DNA of 64,000 nucleotides from Sequoia sempervirens (Eukaryota; Streptophyta; Pinopsida; Cupressales; Cupressaceae). The notes under the pieces are model-generated. The model was not told where the DNA came from, made no database searches, and saw only the letters and a list, made by a program, of their open reading frames with translations. Positions 47,113 through 57,013 of the stretch are shown here, piece after piece. The stretch lies in NCBI GenBank assembly GCA_007258455.2, contig VDFB02321304.1, forward strand, positions 108,382-172,381. The letters run 5' to 3'. The stretch's first letter is position 1. The number at the start of each line of letters is the position of its first letter. The translations under genes and the position numbers were made by a program.

Positions 47113-50100
47113 TGCCCGCCTTCTTCAAAGAAGCATTGTCCTCAATGCTAATCAAGTTTGGAAACTTTTGAATGAACTCCCCGTCTTCCCATGTGGCATC
47201 TTCAACTGGTAAATTCTTCCATTGGATGAGATACTCAGTGATAGTTCTATTCCTCAGCTTCTTTGTGTGTGTTTGACGAATGCACTCTGGTTCCAAAATG
47301 ATTCTCCCTTCTTCATCCAACTCGGGAAGTGTTGTTTGAGTGGGAATATTATGCCCAATTACCTTCTTCAAACAGGAAACATGAAAAATTTGATGTATCC
47401 TTGTTGTTGGTGGCAACTCAAGCTTGTAAGCAACACTACCGATCTTCTGCATGATTTGGTATGGACCATAATACTTTGGAGACAACTTATTATTCTTTCT
47501 TTGCTGCTTTAGTGAGATTTGCTTATAAGGTTGCAATCGCAAGAAGACCCAATCCCCAACTTCAAAACCTCTTTCACTACGATGTTGGTCTGCTTGTTGT
47601 TTCATTCGATTTTGTGCCATGGCTAAATTCTCCTTGAGTCCTGAAAGTACTTGTTGTTGATGAAGCAAGTGGTCTTCTACTGCCTGAACTCTTGGGGACA
47701 CCTTAATTGATAATGTGATGGAAGGAGGATGATATCCATAAAGTGCCAAAAATGGAGACATTTTTGATGAGCTATGAAAAGAAGTGTTATACCACCATTT
47801 TGCAAGTGGTAGCCAATCTACCCACTAGGACTGTTTCTCTGAAGTGAAACAACGTAGATATCCTTCCAAACACTTATTAACAACCTCTTTTTTCCCATCT
47901 GACTGAGGGTGGTATCAAGAGCTAAGAGCCAATTGAGTACCCAAACATGAGAATAAATCTTTCCAAAAGTGACTAGTGAAGATAGGATCACGATCACTAA
48001 CAAGAACTTTAGGTGTACCGTGTAGCTTTTGGATATTCTCCAAAAAATCTTTAGCCACTGCACTTGCTGTAAAAGGATGTGCTAATGCAATTAAATGTGC
48101 ATATTTAGTGAGCCGATCAACTACCACCATGATGACATTATGACCTTTAGATTTGGGCAGCCCTGCGATGAAGTCCATGGATATCTCTTCCCAACGCTGG
48201 CTAGGAATAGATAAGGGTTACAAGAGACCTGGTGTCTTAATTGTATCCCCTTTATGCCTTTGACACACCAAACATTCAGCCACAAATTTTTGATCACCCT
48301 TTAGCCCTTCCCAAAAGAAATCTTGCTTGACTCGATGATATGTCTTCAAAAATCCTGAATGACCACCCACTGGAGACTCATGCAACTCTATAAGAATCTT
48401 GATTTTAAGGTTGGAATTCTTTCAAAGATACAAATGCTCTTTATACCAAAGAGTATCTCCCTTCCAACAAAACTTATCTGAACTACTAGGATCACTTTTT
48501 AATTTCTCGATGAGATTACTTGTCGCAACATCGTTTTGCCACTTTGCTTTGGCTTCCTCCACCCAATTTTCTTGTAATATTGAAAGGGCACACAATAAGG
48601 CTTCATCTTTCTCATCCTTCCTTGACAGTGCATCTGCGACAATATTTTCTTTCCCTTTCTTATATACAATCTCAAAGTCATATCCTAACATCTTAGTGAC
48701 CCATTTTTGTTGCTCTTCAGAAGATAGTCATTGTTCCAAAAAATATTTTAGGCTATCATGATCTGTCTTAACCTTGAAATGTCTACCCAATAGATAAGGC
48801 TGCCATTGTTTCACTGCATGGAGTATTGCTAGCATTTCCTTCTCATAAATAGGTTTTAGTAGATTCTTACCTTTTAATTGACAACTCTCAAAAGCAATTG
48901 GTCAACCTTCTTGCATGAGCATTGCTCCTATCCCATTTCCAGAAGCATCACATTCCACAATGAATTCCTTGGGGAAGTCAGGAGTGGCAAGTACTGGAGT
49001 TGTACACATAGCCTCCTTCAATCTCTCAAATGTTGTATTGGCAGACTCGTTCCAATGAAAAGAATCCTTCTTCAATAGAGTGGTGAGAGGTATTGCTATA
49101 CTACCATAATTCTTCACAAATCTTCTATAGTACCCTGTCAATCCCAAGAATCCTCTCAGTTTCTTAATGGTTTTTGGAATAGGCCATTCCATGATAGCCT
49201 TAATTTTTTTAGGGTCCACCTTTACTCCTTCATGTGAAACTATGTGTCCCAAATACTCCACCTCTGTAAGACCAAAAGCACACTTGGATGGCTTAGCATA
49301 GAGTTTATGATCTTCAAGTATTTGTAATGCTTGGTCCACATGTTGCAAATGTTCTTCCCAAGTCTTGCTGTAAATCAATATATCATCAAAGAATACTAAC
49401 ACAAACTTTCTCAAGAACTTCTTAAAAATGGAATTCATCAAACTTTGGAATGTAGATGGTGCATTGGTAAGACCAAATGGCATCACCAAAAATTCATAAT
49501 GACCCTCATGAGTCTGAAATGCTATCTTACAAATATCTTCCTCCTTAATCCGAATTTGGTGATAACCAGATCTAAGATCTAACTTGGTAAAAAACATAGC
49601 TCCATTTAATTCATCTAGCAAATCATCAATGACTGGAATTGGAAACTTATCTTTAATAGTGTACATGTTGAGCACTCTATAATCTAGACACATGCACCAA
49701 GTATCATCCTTCTTACGTACCATCACCACCGGCAAGGAGTAAGCACTTTGGCTATGCCTGATGATTCCTGCCTCTAGCATCTCTTCAACAATTTTTTCTA
49801 TCTCACTCTTTTGTATGTGTGGATACCTGTAAGGCCTGATGTTTGGTGGTTGGCTCCCTAGGACTAACTTGATGGCATGATCATGATCCCTCTTAGGAGG
49901 AAGTCCTTTAGGCATATTTCCAAGAACAACTGAGTGACGATCAATTATAGCTTGCAAATCTGGATGAGTAGGAGTAATAGATTGAGAGACTTCTAATGAA
50001 CATAGTTGGGCCACAAATCCATCCACTCCTTTCTTAAGCAAATTTTGCATTTGATGAGAGCTTACCATTTGTGGAGATTTTTCCTTCAACCCCCTTAGCT

Positions 50101-51505
50101 CTACTATCCTTCCTTTTGATTGAAATCTCATGAATAGTTCTTGGAAGTTCATCTCAATTGTTCCTAATGTAGTAAGCCATTGTACTCCCAAAACAATATC
50201 TGTTGCACCCATGGATATCGCATACATTGGGGTATCAAGTTGATAATCTCCCATGAATAATTTAATGCTATGACACTTCCCTGAACAACTAACTGTACCA
50301 CCATCTACAATCAAAACTTGAAACTCTGGAGCTAGATATATGAAACAATCTAGATGAGTAGCTAACTTTTTGTTGATGAAATTATGAGTACTACCTGAGT
50401 CGATCAACATTGTTACCTTCTGCTTCTTTAGGAACCCCACCACCTTGAGAGTTTGTGGAGCACTAAAACTTGAGATTGCATGACAAGAAATGATTGGTTG
50501 AGAATCAATTGATTCCTCATTTGAATCCCTTTCCTCTTCAAGTATGGGTTCCTCCTCTTCTTCCTCATTGGGACCTTCAATATAAAACAATTTATTTTCA
50601 CTACATTTATGTCCTTGACTGTATTTGCTATCACAATTGAAACACAAGCCTTTTGATCTTTTCTCCTTAATTTGTTGTGGAGTCAACTTAGTAGGTTGTG
50701 TTGAATATCCTTTCTCTCTTGTCACATTAGCCCCTTGCTTCTTAGGAATCAAATATTTCTCCTCTACCTTGCGTGCTAAGATAAAAGACTCATTTATGGA
50801 ACTAGGGCTAAACATGCGTACCTCATGTTGAATGTGATCCTTGAGACCACCCAAGAATAAGTCATTCAAGTTTTCCTCTGTAATTGTATCCACCCTTAAG
50901 GATAGATTTTGGAATTGCTGAATATAATCCTTAACTGATCCTGTTTGTTGAAGTTTAGCTAGCTGGCTGAAGAAGTTGTCTGTGACACTATTGCTATATT
51001 GTGCTTGGAGTTCCTCTATAAAAATTGACCATGAGATGGTGAGACCCCTTTTTCTTCTATGAGTGCAAAGCCAATGATACCAAATGAATTGATCTGGTTC
51101 TAGATATAAGGAAGCCATCGTGACCTCTTGTCCATTTGGGATTTGGTGTACTTCAAAAAATTCTCCATTTGGTTTATCCATGTTAGAGGATCCTTACCAT
51201 CGAACTTGTGCATCCACCTTTGGAAATAAATTCCTAGATCCCATAGGAGTACTAAAGCTTGTGTCAGTAGTAGTTGACCTAGAATTTTCACCTTGGCCGC
51301 TTGAGAACTCCTTTCTTGATTCAGCTATGTAGGTGCTTAACATGTTTCGCATGTCCGACATATCCATATTAATTGAGGAAATTTCTTCCTTGACCTTATT
51401 GATTTCTTCATTATGATTAATATCCTCAATTGTTTCACCATCCTTATCAGGAGTCTTCCCCGAAGTGACAACATTCTTTTTACCCCTTGTTGCAGGCCCT
51501 GTCAT
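47099..51505 (-). pseudogene. chromovirus gag-pol polyprotein
   Basis: Start ATG at 51,505-51,503 (MTGPATRGKK). Gag has two frame changes near 51,205 and 51,140, then a 759-codon open stretch (51,181-48,902). In it are the Gag core, a CCHC-like knuckle (CFNCDSKYSQGHKC, about 50,650-50,610), protease LIDSGSTHNFI (about 50,410-50,375), RT with LDLRSGYHQIRI and VFFDDILIYS (about 49,400-49,370), and RNase H VECDASGNGIGA. Integrase zinc-finger text, SDRDPIFTSHF and HPQSDGKKE follow. The C-terminus has YYGPYQIMQKIG and a chromodomain (YLIQWKNLPVEDATWED, about 47,227-47,177). Stops: TGA 48,902, 48,728, 48,422 and 47,915; TAA 48,218; TAG 47,825. It cannot make a full polyprotein now. Confidence 0.95.
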
Positions 51506-51860
51506 GATGGAAACCACTAATATTGATATCAATCACACAAATGAAACTTAAATTCTCTAAAAATTTTACTGTAATCTCCTTTAGTATGTCTTCAAAAACC
51601 AAATAAAAATTATACTCCAATTCAACAATATGTGTGAGATATGTAGATTCCAAAAAAAATAGTGTAGAAACCCTAATTCTGCAATAATTCGCTTAATTCT
51701 ACTCCAATTCTTCTAAAATATGTACTGTAGCTTCTTCAATATGTTCTTCAAAAATATTTTAAAAATCAGAAAAAAAATTCACCAAAATATGAAAGATATG
51801 ATCTTCCCAAAATCGCCTCCAAAATTGAGAAAAACCTTGCCTCTATGGTGCCAAGATCAT

Positions 51861-51872
51861 GCTCTGATACCA
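51861..51872 (-). promoter_or_regulatory. chromovirus primer-binding site, tRNA-iMet type
   Basis: On the minus strand TGGTATCAGAGC lies two bases inside the 5' LTR, the usual iMet site. Confidence 0.95.
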
Positions 51873-51874
51873 CT

Positions 51875-52219
51875 TGTTATGAAATAACTTGCACAATAGA
51901 AGAATATGATATGGAATATGCTGCAAATACTTGATAATAACTGAGAATAACAAGCCACTTTGAGGGGGAAAACCTCCAAATATCTCTAATGAGAACACAC
52001 TTCACACTTGATGATGAAATAAGACTCACAACCTCCTATATATACCTATTTATGCCAAGGATATCACCTAGGCCGACTTAGACACACCTATATAAGACCT
52101 AGGCTGACCTAAACAACTAAATAACAATATAATAATGATAATATGACTTTATAGAGAGTTAAGATAGCCACAAGCCGACTATTCATAACCCGATGTACAA
52201 TAATATTAAGGGCGTAGCA
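51875..52219 (-). repeat. 5' LTR of the chromovirus (345 bp)
   Basis: Direct repeat of 46,768-47,112; on the minus strand it starts TGCTACGCCC and ends TTTCATAACA. Confidence 0.95.
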
Positions 52220-52224
52220 AAAAG

Positions 52225-52650
52225 TTCCCCACTTAGTGGTGAAAGCAATCTTATGTCTATCATCATATTGCACCATGACCTAGTTATATCCTGAGTAACC
52301 ATCCAAAAAAGACATCATCTGAGATCCATTGACAATCTAGAGCACTTCATCCAGTGAAGGCACTAGATAATTATCCTTTTCTAATGTTTGGTTCAAGTTC
52401 TTGAAATCCACGCATAACCTAATTTCACCATTTTTCTTCTATACAAGAACAAGTTTGCAACCCAAGTAGAGTGTCTAATTGGAAATATGATTCTCCCAGA
52501 CAACAGTTTTTGCACTTCCTTTTGTATTACAGATTCCAGCAAAGCATTAATGGGTCTCTGCCTCTGTCTGAAGGGATTCACTCCTAGATTGAGGGGGATA
52601 GTATGAGTTATGACCAATGTCTCATAAGTCTTGAAGTCCTCATAACTCTA
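52225..52650 (-). pseudogene. RT fingers region of the giant element
   Basis: The N-terminal part of RT, cut from its palm by the chromovirus. It reads VITHTIPLNLGVNPFRQRQR, RIIFPIRHSTWVANL, then after a shift near 52,445 LCVDFKNLNQTLEKDNYLVP, SLDEVL-TAG-IVNGSQMMSFLDGYSGYN-TAG-VMVQYDD and FTTKWGTF at the junction. FLDGYSGYN contains the first catalytic Asp. The two TAG codons (52,337-52,339 and 52,280-52,282) both stand where the family has Gln (LQIV, YNQV). The wording is that of Tat/OTA-type plant gypsy RT rather than chromoviruses. Confidence 0.85.
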
Positions 52651-52989
52651 GGCTATCACATCTGGATATTTGTGAAATGCATCAATGATTCCCCATATTT
52701 CCTCTGGGGTGCATACTTTGCTAATAAGAACGTTTTTTACTTCCTCCTAGGATCCCACATTATACTTATCACATTGTCCACTAATGGACCCTTTCCTAGT
52801 GTCTTGATCCTGATCTCTAATCTTGTCCAAATCAAAGATTTTTTCTAGTTGCACCATTCCCCTGGGGATTGTGTTGGTCTTCAATTAATTACCCCTTCCA
52901 AGTCTATCTCTACCTCTTGAGGCTCAATTTCATCAATGATCTGAGAAGAAAAAATGTCTGTGTTTGTGATAAAGTCAAGAATATGCTTA

Positions 52990-53530
52990 TCATCCTCAAA
53001 CACTTAGAAACTGGTAACATTTTCAGGGACTGAGGGCACTGGGGTCAATTCCACTGTAAACTTCTTCAACCCAGAAAGAGATAGAGGCTACAGAGTGCTG
53101 GTTGCCTGGGCCAAGGAATCAGCTGCCTGGTTTTTATTTCATGGAATCAGCTGAATGTTGAAGGCATCAAATCCTTCAAAAAGGTCCCATACTATGTGTC
53201 TATAGTTAGTCATTCTTCTGTCATGGCATGAGTATTACCTTCTAACTTGTTTGACTACTAACTCAAAATCTCCATACACTTGTAAGATCTTAACCTTCTT
53301 CTTCAAGGCCATCAACAATCCATGAACCAAAGATTCATATTCTGTTATGTTATTTGTTTAATGAAACTGAAGTCTATGAGCAGCAAAAAACGTCTTACCT
53401 TTTGGGCTGATTAGCTCAAATCTTGCCTAGCTCCTTGTTTTGATTTGGAGCCATCGAATCTTAACATCTAATAGCCAACACCTGCTGACTTCTTCGCCTC
53501 CTCACTTACATTTTTTTTGTTGGATGACTT
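52990..53530 (-). pseudogene. RNase H domain placed between protease and RT
   Basis: An RNase H that would degrade the RNA strand of RNA-DNA hybrids. In order: MLRFDGSKSKQGA with the first Asp (about 53,462-53,424); after a one-base shift LISPKGKTFFAAHRLQFH; TEYESLVHGLLMALKKKVKI with the catalytic Glu (about 53,357-53,298); LQVYGDFELVVKQVRR with the second Asp (the usual Ser after GD is Phe); and NQAADSLAQATSTL with the last Asp (about 53,125-53,085). Stops are TAG, TAA, TAA, TGA and TAG. This sequence type is the additional (archaeal-like) RNase H known from Tat elements, there described after the first RNase H. Here it precedes RT. Confidence 0.75.
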
Positions 53531-53908
53531 TTCCAAAGGCATCAGTCCTTTTCCTTCATGGTCTTCTTAGATATTGATGGTAGTATACTTTTGTATTTGT
53601 TTTACTGGAGCTTGGCATAAGCAACAGTCCAATTCTGAATGTGAAGCATTATGTACCTTGCACCAATTGGGAAAAAGTAACTCTTCAAAGTTTATTCTTC
53701 TTTCTAACTGAATCTGACCTTCAATACATTTTTGAAGGAACTCTCGAAAGCTATCTAACAAATCCAGCTGATTATCCTCTAGATCATCATTACTTTCAGC
53801 TGGTTCACCATTGTCTTTAACTAGTTCCACTAGGGCTTCAACATCATTAGACTCTGTTGTGAGGCCATGAGACACAAAATGTAACATGAGGACCTCCTCT
53901 GAATCCAA
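53531..53908 (-). pseudogene. linker with Cys/His knuckle between protease and RNase H
   Basis: A 113-codon open frame, acidic in its first half (LVELVKDNGEPAESNDDLED), then FREFLQKCIEGQIQLERRIN and NWCKVHNASHSELDC. The last motif repeats, with few changes, the Cys/His motif in gag (WCRLHKTSQHSELDC, about 55,310-55,265). Such a C-x2-H...HSE-x2-C unit would be a small metal-binding knuckle for nucleic acid. A duplicate behind protease is unusual. Confidence 0.6.
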
Positions 53909-54012
53909 TTCTTAAAAGGGAGCGGAAATCATGTAACTACCCATACTTCTAACACCAAAATTTCAGCAAAGGTTTTCTGATACTCTGTAATCATATACTT
54001 CATTCTAGGTTC

Positions 54013-54486
54013 TCATTCAATTCTAATCTGATTAGGCACTCCTTTCCAAGGAATCCACAAATGGGAGTGATCAGTTGAAATATATCCATTCAGAGCCTTA
54101 GTAAAGTCTCTTCCCAAGATTAGGCCATAGGCATCATGGATGTCAGCCACTTGTATATTGATAGCTTGCTGAATCTTAGGATCATAAGCAATCTGCAGGT
54201 GAATCATATTCAATTCTCCTACAACATTGACTTCAGTCCTATCCAACTGTGTGACTTTCTTTTGAGAATCAACAGGGGTGATACACATAGCTCTACAGAC
54301 ACCAAGGGGCATAACATTGGTTGAGGCACCAGAATCCAGTAGGCAATTATGCAAATTCTTGCCAAATACGCAAACAGAAATCAAGAATGGAGGAGTATCT
54401 ATTTTCCCCTGGAACAGAGTTAAGGAAGTGTCTAATTGAACAACTTGAGATTTGTCCCTTTCCTTCCTAGTGTCTCCAGGGGGCAT
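54013..54486 (-). pseudogene. retropepsin of the giant element
   Basis: An open frame of 157 codons with TPPFLISVCVFGKNLHNCLL, then LDSGASTNVMPLGV, an intact D-S-G active-site loop (about 54,335-54,295), then NIQVADIHDAYGLILGRDF with the LILGRD box (about 54,160-54,105). It ends IPWKGVPNQIRIE before TGA. The protease cleaves Gag-Pol in the particle. The family layout is normal and the catalytic residues are present. Upstream the frame joins the gag C-terminal part; downstream it is cut at 54,013 and frames differ, so the polyprotein is broken although this domain is whole. Confidence 0.85.
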
Positions 54487-54489
54487 ATG

Positions 54490-57012
54490 GACTTGATCAT
54501 GAGACTGATCCTGTCCTCCTATTGGCTAAGAACTAGATACTTTATGGACATTCTTGCTAATTGACTTATCTTGCAACATGGAATTTACATCATAAGAACC
54601 TAAAATTGCACTCCTAATGGATGGAAATCTTAATAGTTCAAATGCAGATAGATTTAACTTCAATTTTTGGAGTTCTTCAACAACATACGTGGCCAATTGT
54701 TATTCATTTAAATCAGTTGGGGTCTCCCTCGGGTACTCCACCATCTTTTCTTTATCTGCATCAGCATTTCTTCCCTTTGGTACATCAGCATGTCCTCCTA
54801 GAGATAAATATTGCCTGAAAACTGGGGGCAATGTGGGATTGTTACTAGCATTAGGGTCTAAAGGTGTGTTGAAATTGTTCGATGGGATAGAAATAGTAAA
54901 GGGGCCTCTAGCCTGTGGGCACCTGTGCAGCAACTCTCTTAAATCATATCTCTTGACAGGTCTTTGGAAGGTTTGGACTTATTCAATGTAAGCTTCTTCT
55001 TCATCTCTGGGACCATTGTCATTCACTAGATTATCATCAAATAATTGTGTCATTTCATCTCCATTGCATACCCAGTCTGTTTCTTCCTCCACTTGGTTGG
55101 ATTCCTCTTCTGGTACATTCTCTCCACTTTGTGGAAAAGGAGCATGGTTTAATACCAACACTGGTGAATCATAGGGAATAAAGGGTACTATTTCCTAGTA
55201 GTTGGTGTTGTTTTTCACCTTGTACTGAAAGATTGAGGCTGCTATTTGGAACTTTTGACAATCCAACTCAGAATGTTGACTAGTCTTGTGGAGCCTACAC
55301 CATCCCGATAAAGAAGCCTCAGTTAGATATACACCACTAAGAGGCTTCTCTTGATTAGTCGGCTGACTGGCAGACTGATTAATAGGCTGACTAATTGGTT
55401 GATCCAATTGGGTGGGGACCCCTCCATTGTTGGGACCTATGTTCCACGTCCTATTCTATCCTAGCTACTATCTTCTATCGAATCATTGTCCACCACCTAG
55501 CACTCTGTCAAAGTTCTAACCTAAGGATTGTCCCTTATCATAATTCTTCCTTCTTTCATTATTATATCCCCTATCATTATTGTAACCTTTGTCCTAGTTA
55601 TATCCTCTATCATTGTTATATCCTCTTTCATTGTTGTATCCTCGATCATGACATTTCCCTCTATCAAAGTTATGTCCTTGTGGATTGTCTCTACTCTGAT
55701 TAGACTACATATTCCTCTGAGCAGGCTACAACTGATTGCTCTGATTCCTCAAGTAAGTCACTTCCATATTTATCTTTTTTATTTGTTTATACAGCTCATC
55801 TAGTCTCTCCTTGTCAAGATTACTATATGGAGGCTAATTCACATTATTCTGGGAATGTCCTACTACAACATTGGCATTTAATGACTAGTTCAATACCTCA
55901 GAATTTTGCAAGTATGAAGGATAACTAGCTTGAGGCTGGATATGTAGAGGTTGGTTCACATTTTGATGAGGATAACTAACTGTGGATGAAACTTGTCCAC
56001 CAAGAAGTCCTGGGTAAGGGACCAAAGGCAACTAAGGTGCCTAGTTCATGATCGGAGTATGGTTCGCAAAAGCTTGATTGAGAGCTGGAACTTGTCCAGG
56101 GTGGGCAACAGGTCCTAATGAGGGTAAAGGCCCAAATAGATGTTTCCTTAGATTCATGATAACTTTTACAGCCTTTTTATATGCATCTAGTATAATCTTA
56201 GGGGGTTTATTACTCCATTTCATAAAATTAGATGTTAAACTATCAAGTCCTTCGTAATAGACTTCTGGGGTAGTGGCTTCATCAACAACATACGAGGTCT
56301 GTAGTCTGGTATAGGCCCGATGAAACCAATTGTTGAAAGACCCTATGGGCTCATTGACCTCTCTCTTCACATTAGTGAACTGACAGTAAAGCTCATTAGA
56401 ACTAATGGAGATTCAAAATTTCTGCAAGAAAACAGCTTCTAGCTCAATCCAATGGTGGATAGATCTAGTAGGTAAGTGGTTATACCAATAAAACGCATCT
56501 TCCCCTAGTGATTAACAAAATATTCTACATGCTACATCTTCATGGTTTACCCCTCTATCTTTAATGCCAGTCTGAAAAGATCCTAATGTGCTCCTTAGCA
56601 GTCCTATTTGGGTCATTAACATGGAATTTTGAACAGAAGTGTTTAGGGTTTTTTGGCATAACATTGTAGATAGAGAAACTTAATAGAGATGGGTTGGTTT
56701 CCAAGAGAGCCATTGGTGGAGGTGGGGGTGGTAATGGTTGATTTATGACTGGCTAAGGTTGTCGACTAGGAATGACCTCAGACTCAGATGAACCTGATGA
56801 AAATGGGGATGATGGAGATGTGGGAGGTGGATGGGATGATGATAATGATTCCCTTCTTCTATTGGTCCTTCTTGACCTAGTAGGGTCTGGTAATTTTTGA
56901 AATTCTTCCTGTCCTAGAGTAGATCTTGTTCTTCTTCTGAATCTCTCAGGAGAGATGGTGTTCAAAAACTGATCCAGCTTGCTTATTCAGGCCCTCCTTC
57001 TAGCCCCAACTC
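54490..57012 (-). pseudogene. gag: gag of the giant element
   Basis: Coding text starts at the primer site (ARRRA, then ISKLDQF and SPERFRRRT, 57,003-56,930). A Pro/Ser-rich part and the Gag core follow: KHFCSKFHVNDPNRTAKEHI (about 56,665-56,605), NWFHRAYTRLQTSYVVDE (about 56,330-56,280) and KAVKVIMNLRKHLFGPLP. Then comes a run of RGYNND / RGYNNE repeats (about 55,660-55,560, 18-bp DNA period), the Cys/His motif WCRLHKTSQHSELDC, an acidic stretch (EEESNQVEEETDW), and a long linker to the protease. Many TAG stops and several frame changes break it. The true start codon is not clear: the frame has no ATG before SPER. Confidence 0.75.
56996..57008 (-). promoter_or_regulatory. candidate primer-binding site of the giant element
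   Basis: On the minus strand TGGGGCTAGAAGG lies five bases inside the LTR. The tRNA is not assigned; it is not the iMet type. The element at 9.4 kb has the matching TAGTGCTAGAAGG at the same spacing. Confidence 0.55.
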
Positions 57013-57013
57013 T

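Larger units (their letters stand above)
46763..52224 (-). mobile_element. full-length chromovirus (Ty3/gypsy) nested in the RT
   Basis: The element is 46,768-52,219 (5,452 bp), flanked by AAAAG at 46,763-46,767 and 52,220-52,224. Both LTRs are 345 bp and differ at about 9 sites by eye (near 2.6%), so it is much younger than its host. Gag-protease-RT-RNase H-integrase is in one frame order and ends in a chromodomain, which defines the chromovirus clade. Rejoining the flanks restores the host RT codons ...KWGTF-AYRRM... exactly. Confidence 0.95.

Noticed and set aside
46763..52224. Endogenous pararetrovirus instead of an LTR element
   Set aside because: Integrase, chromodomain, LTRs, iMet primer site and target duplication are all present; no movement or coat protein text is seen.
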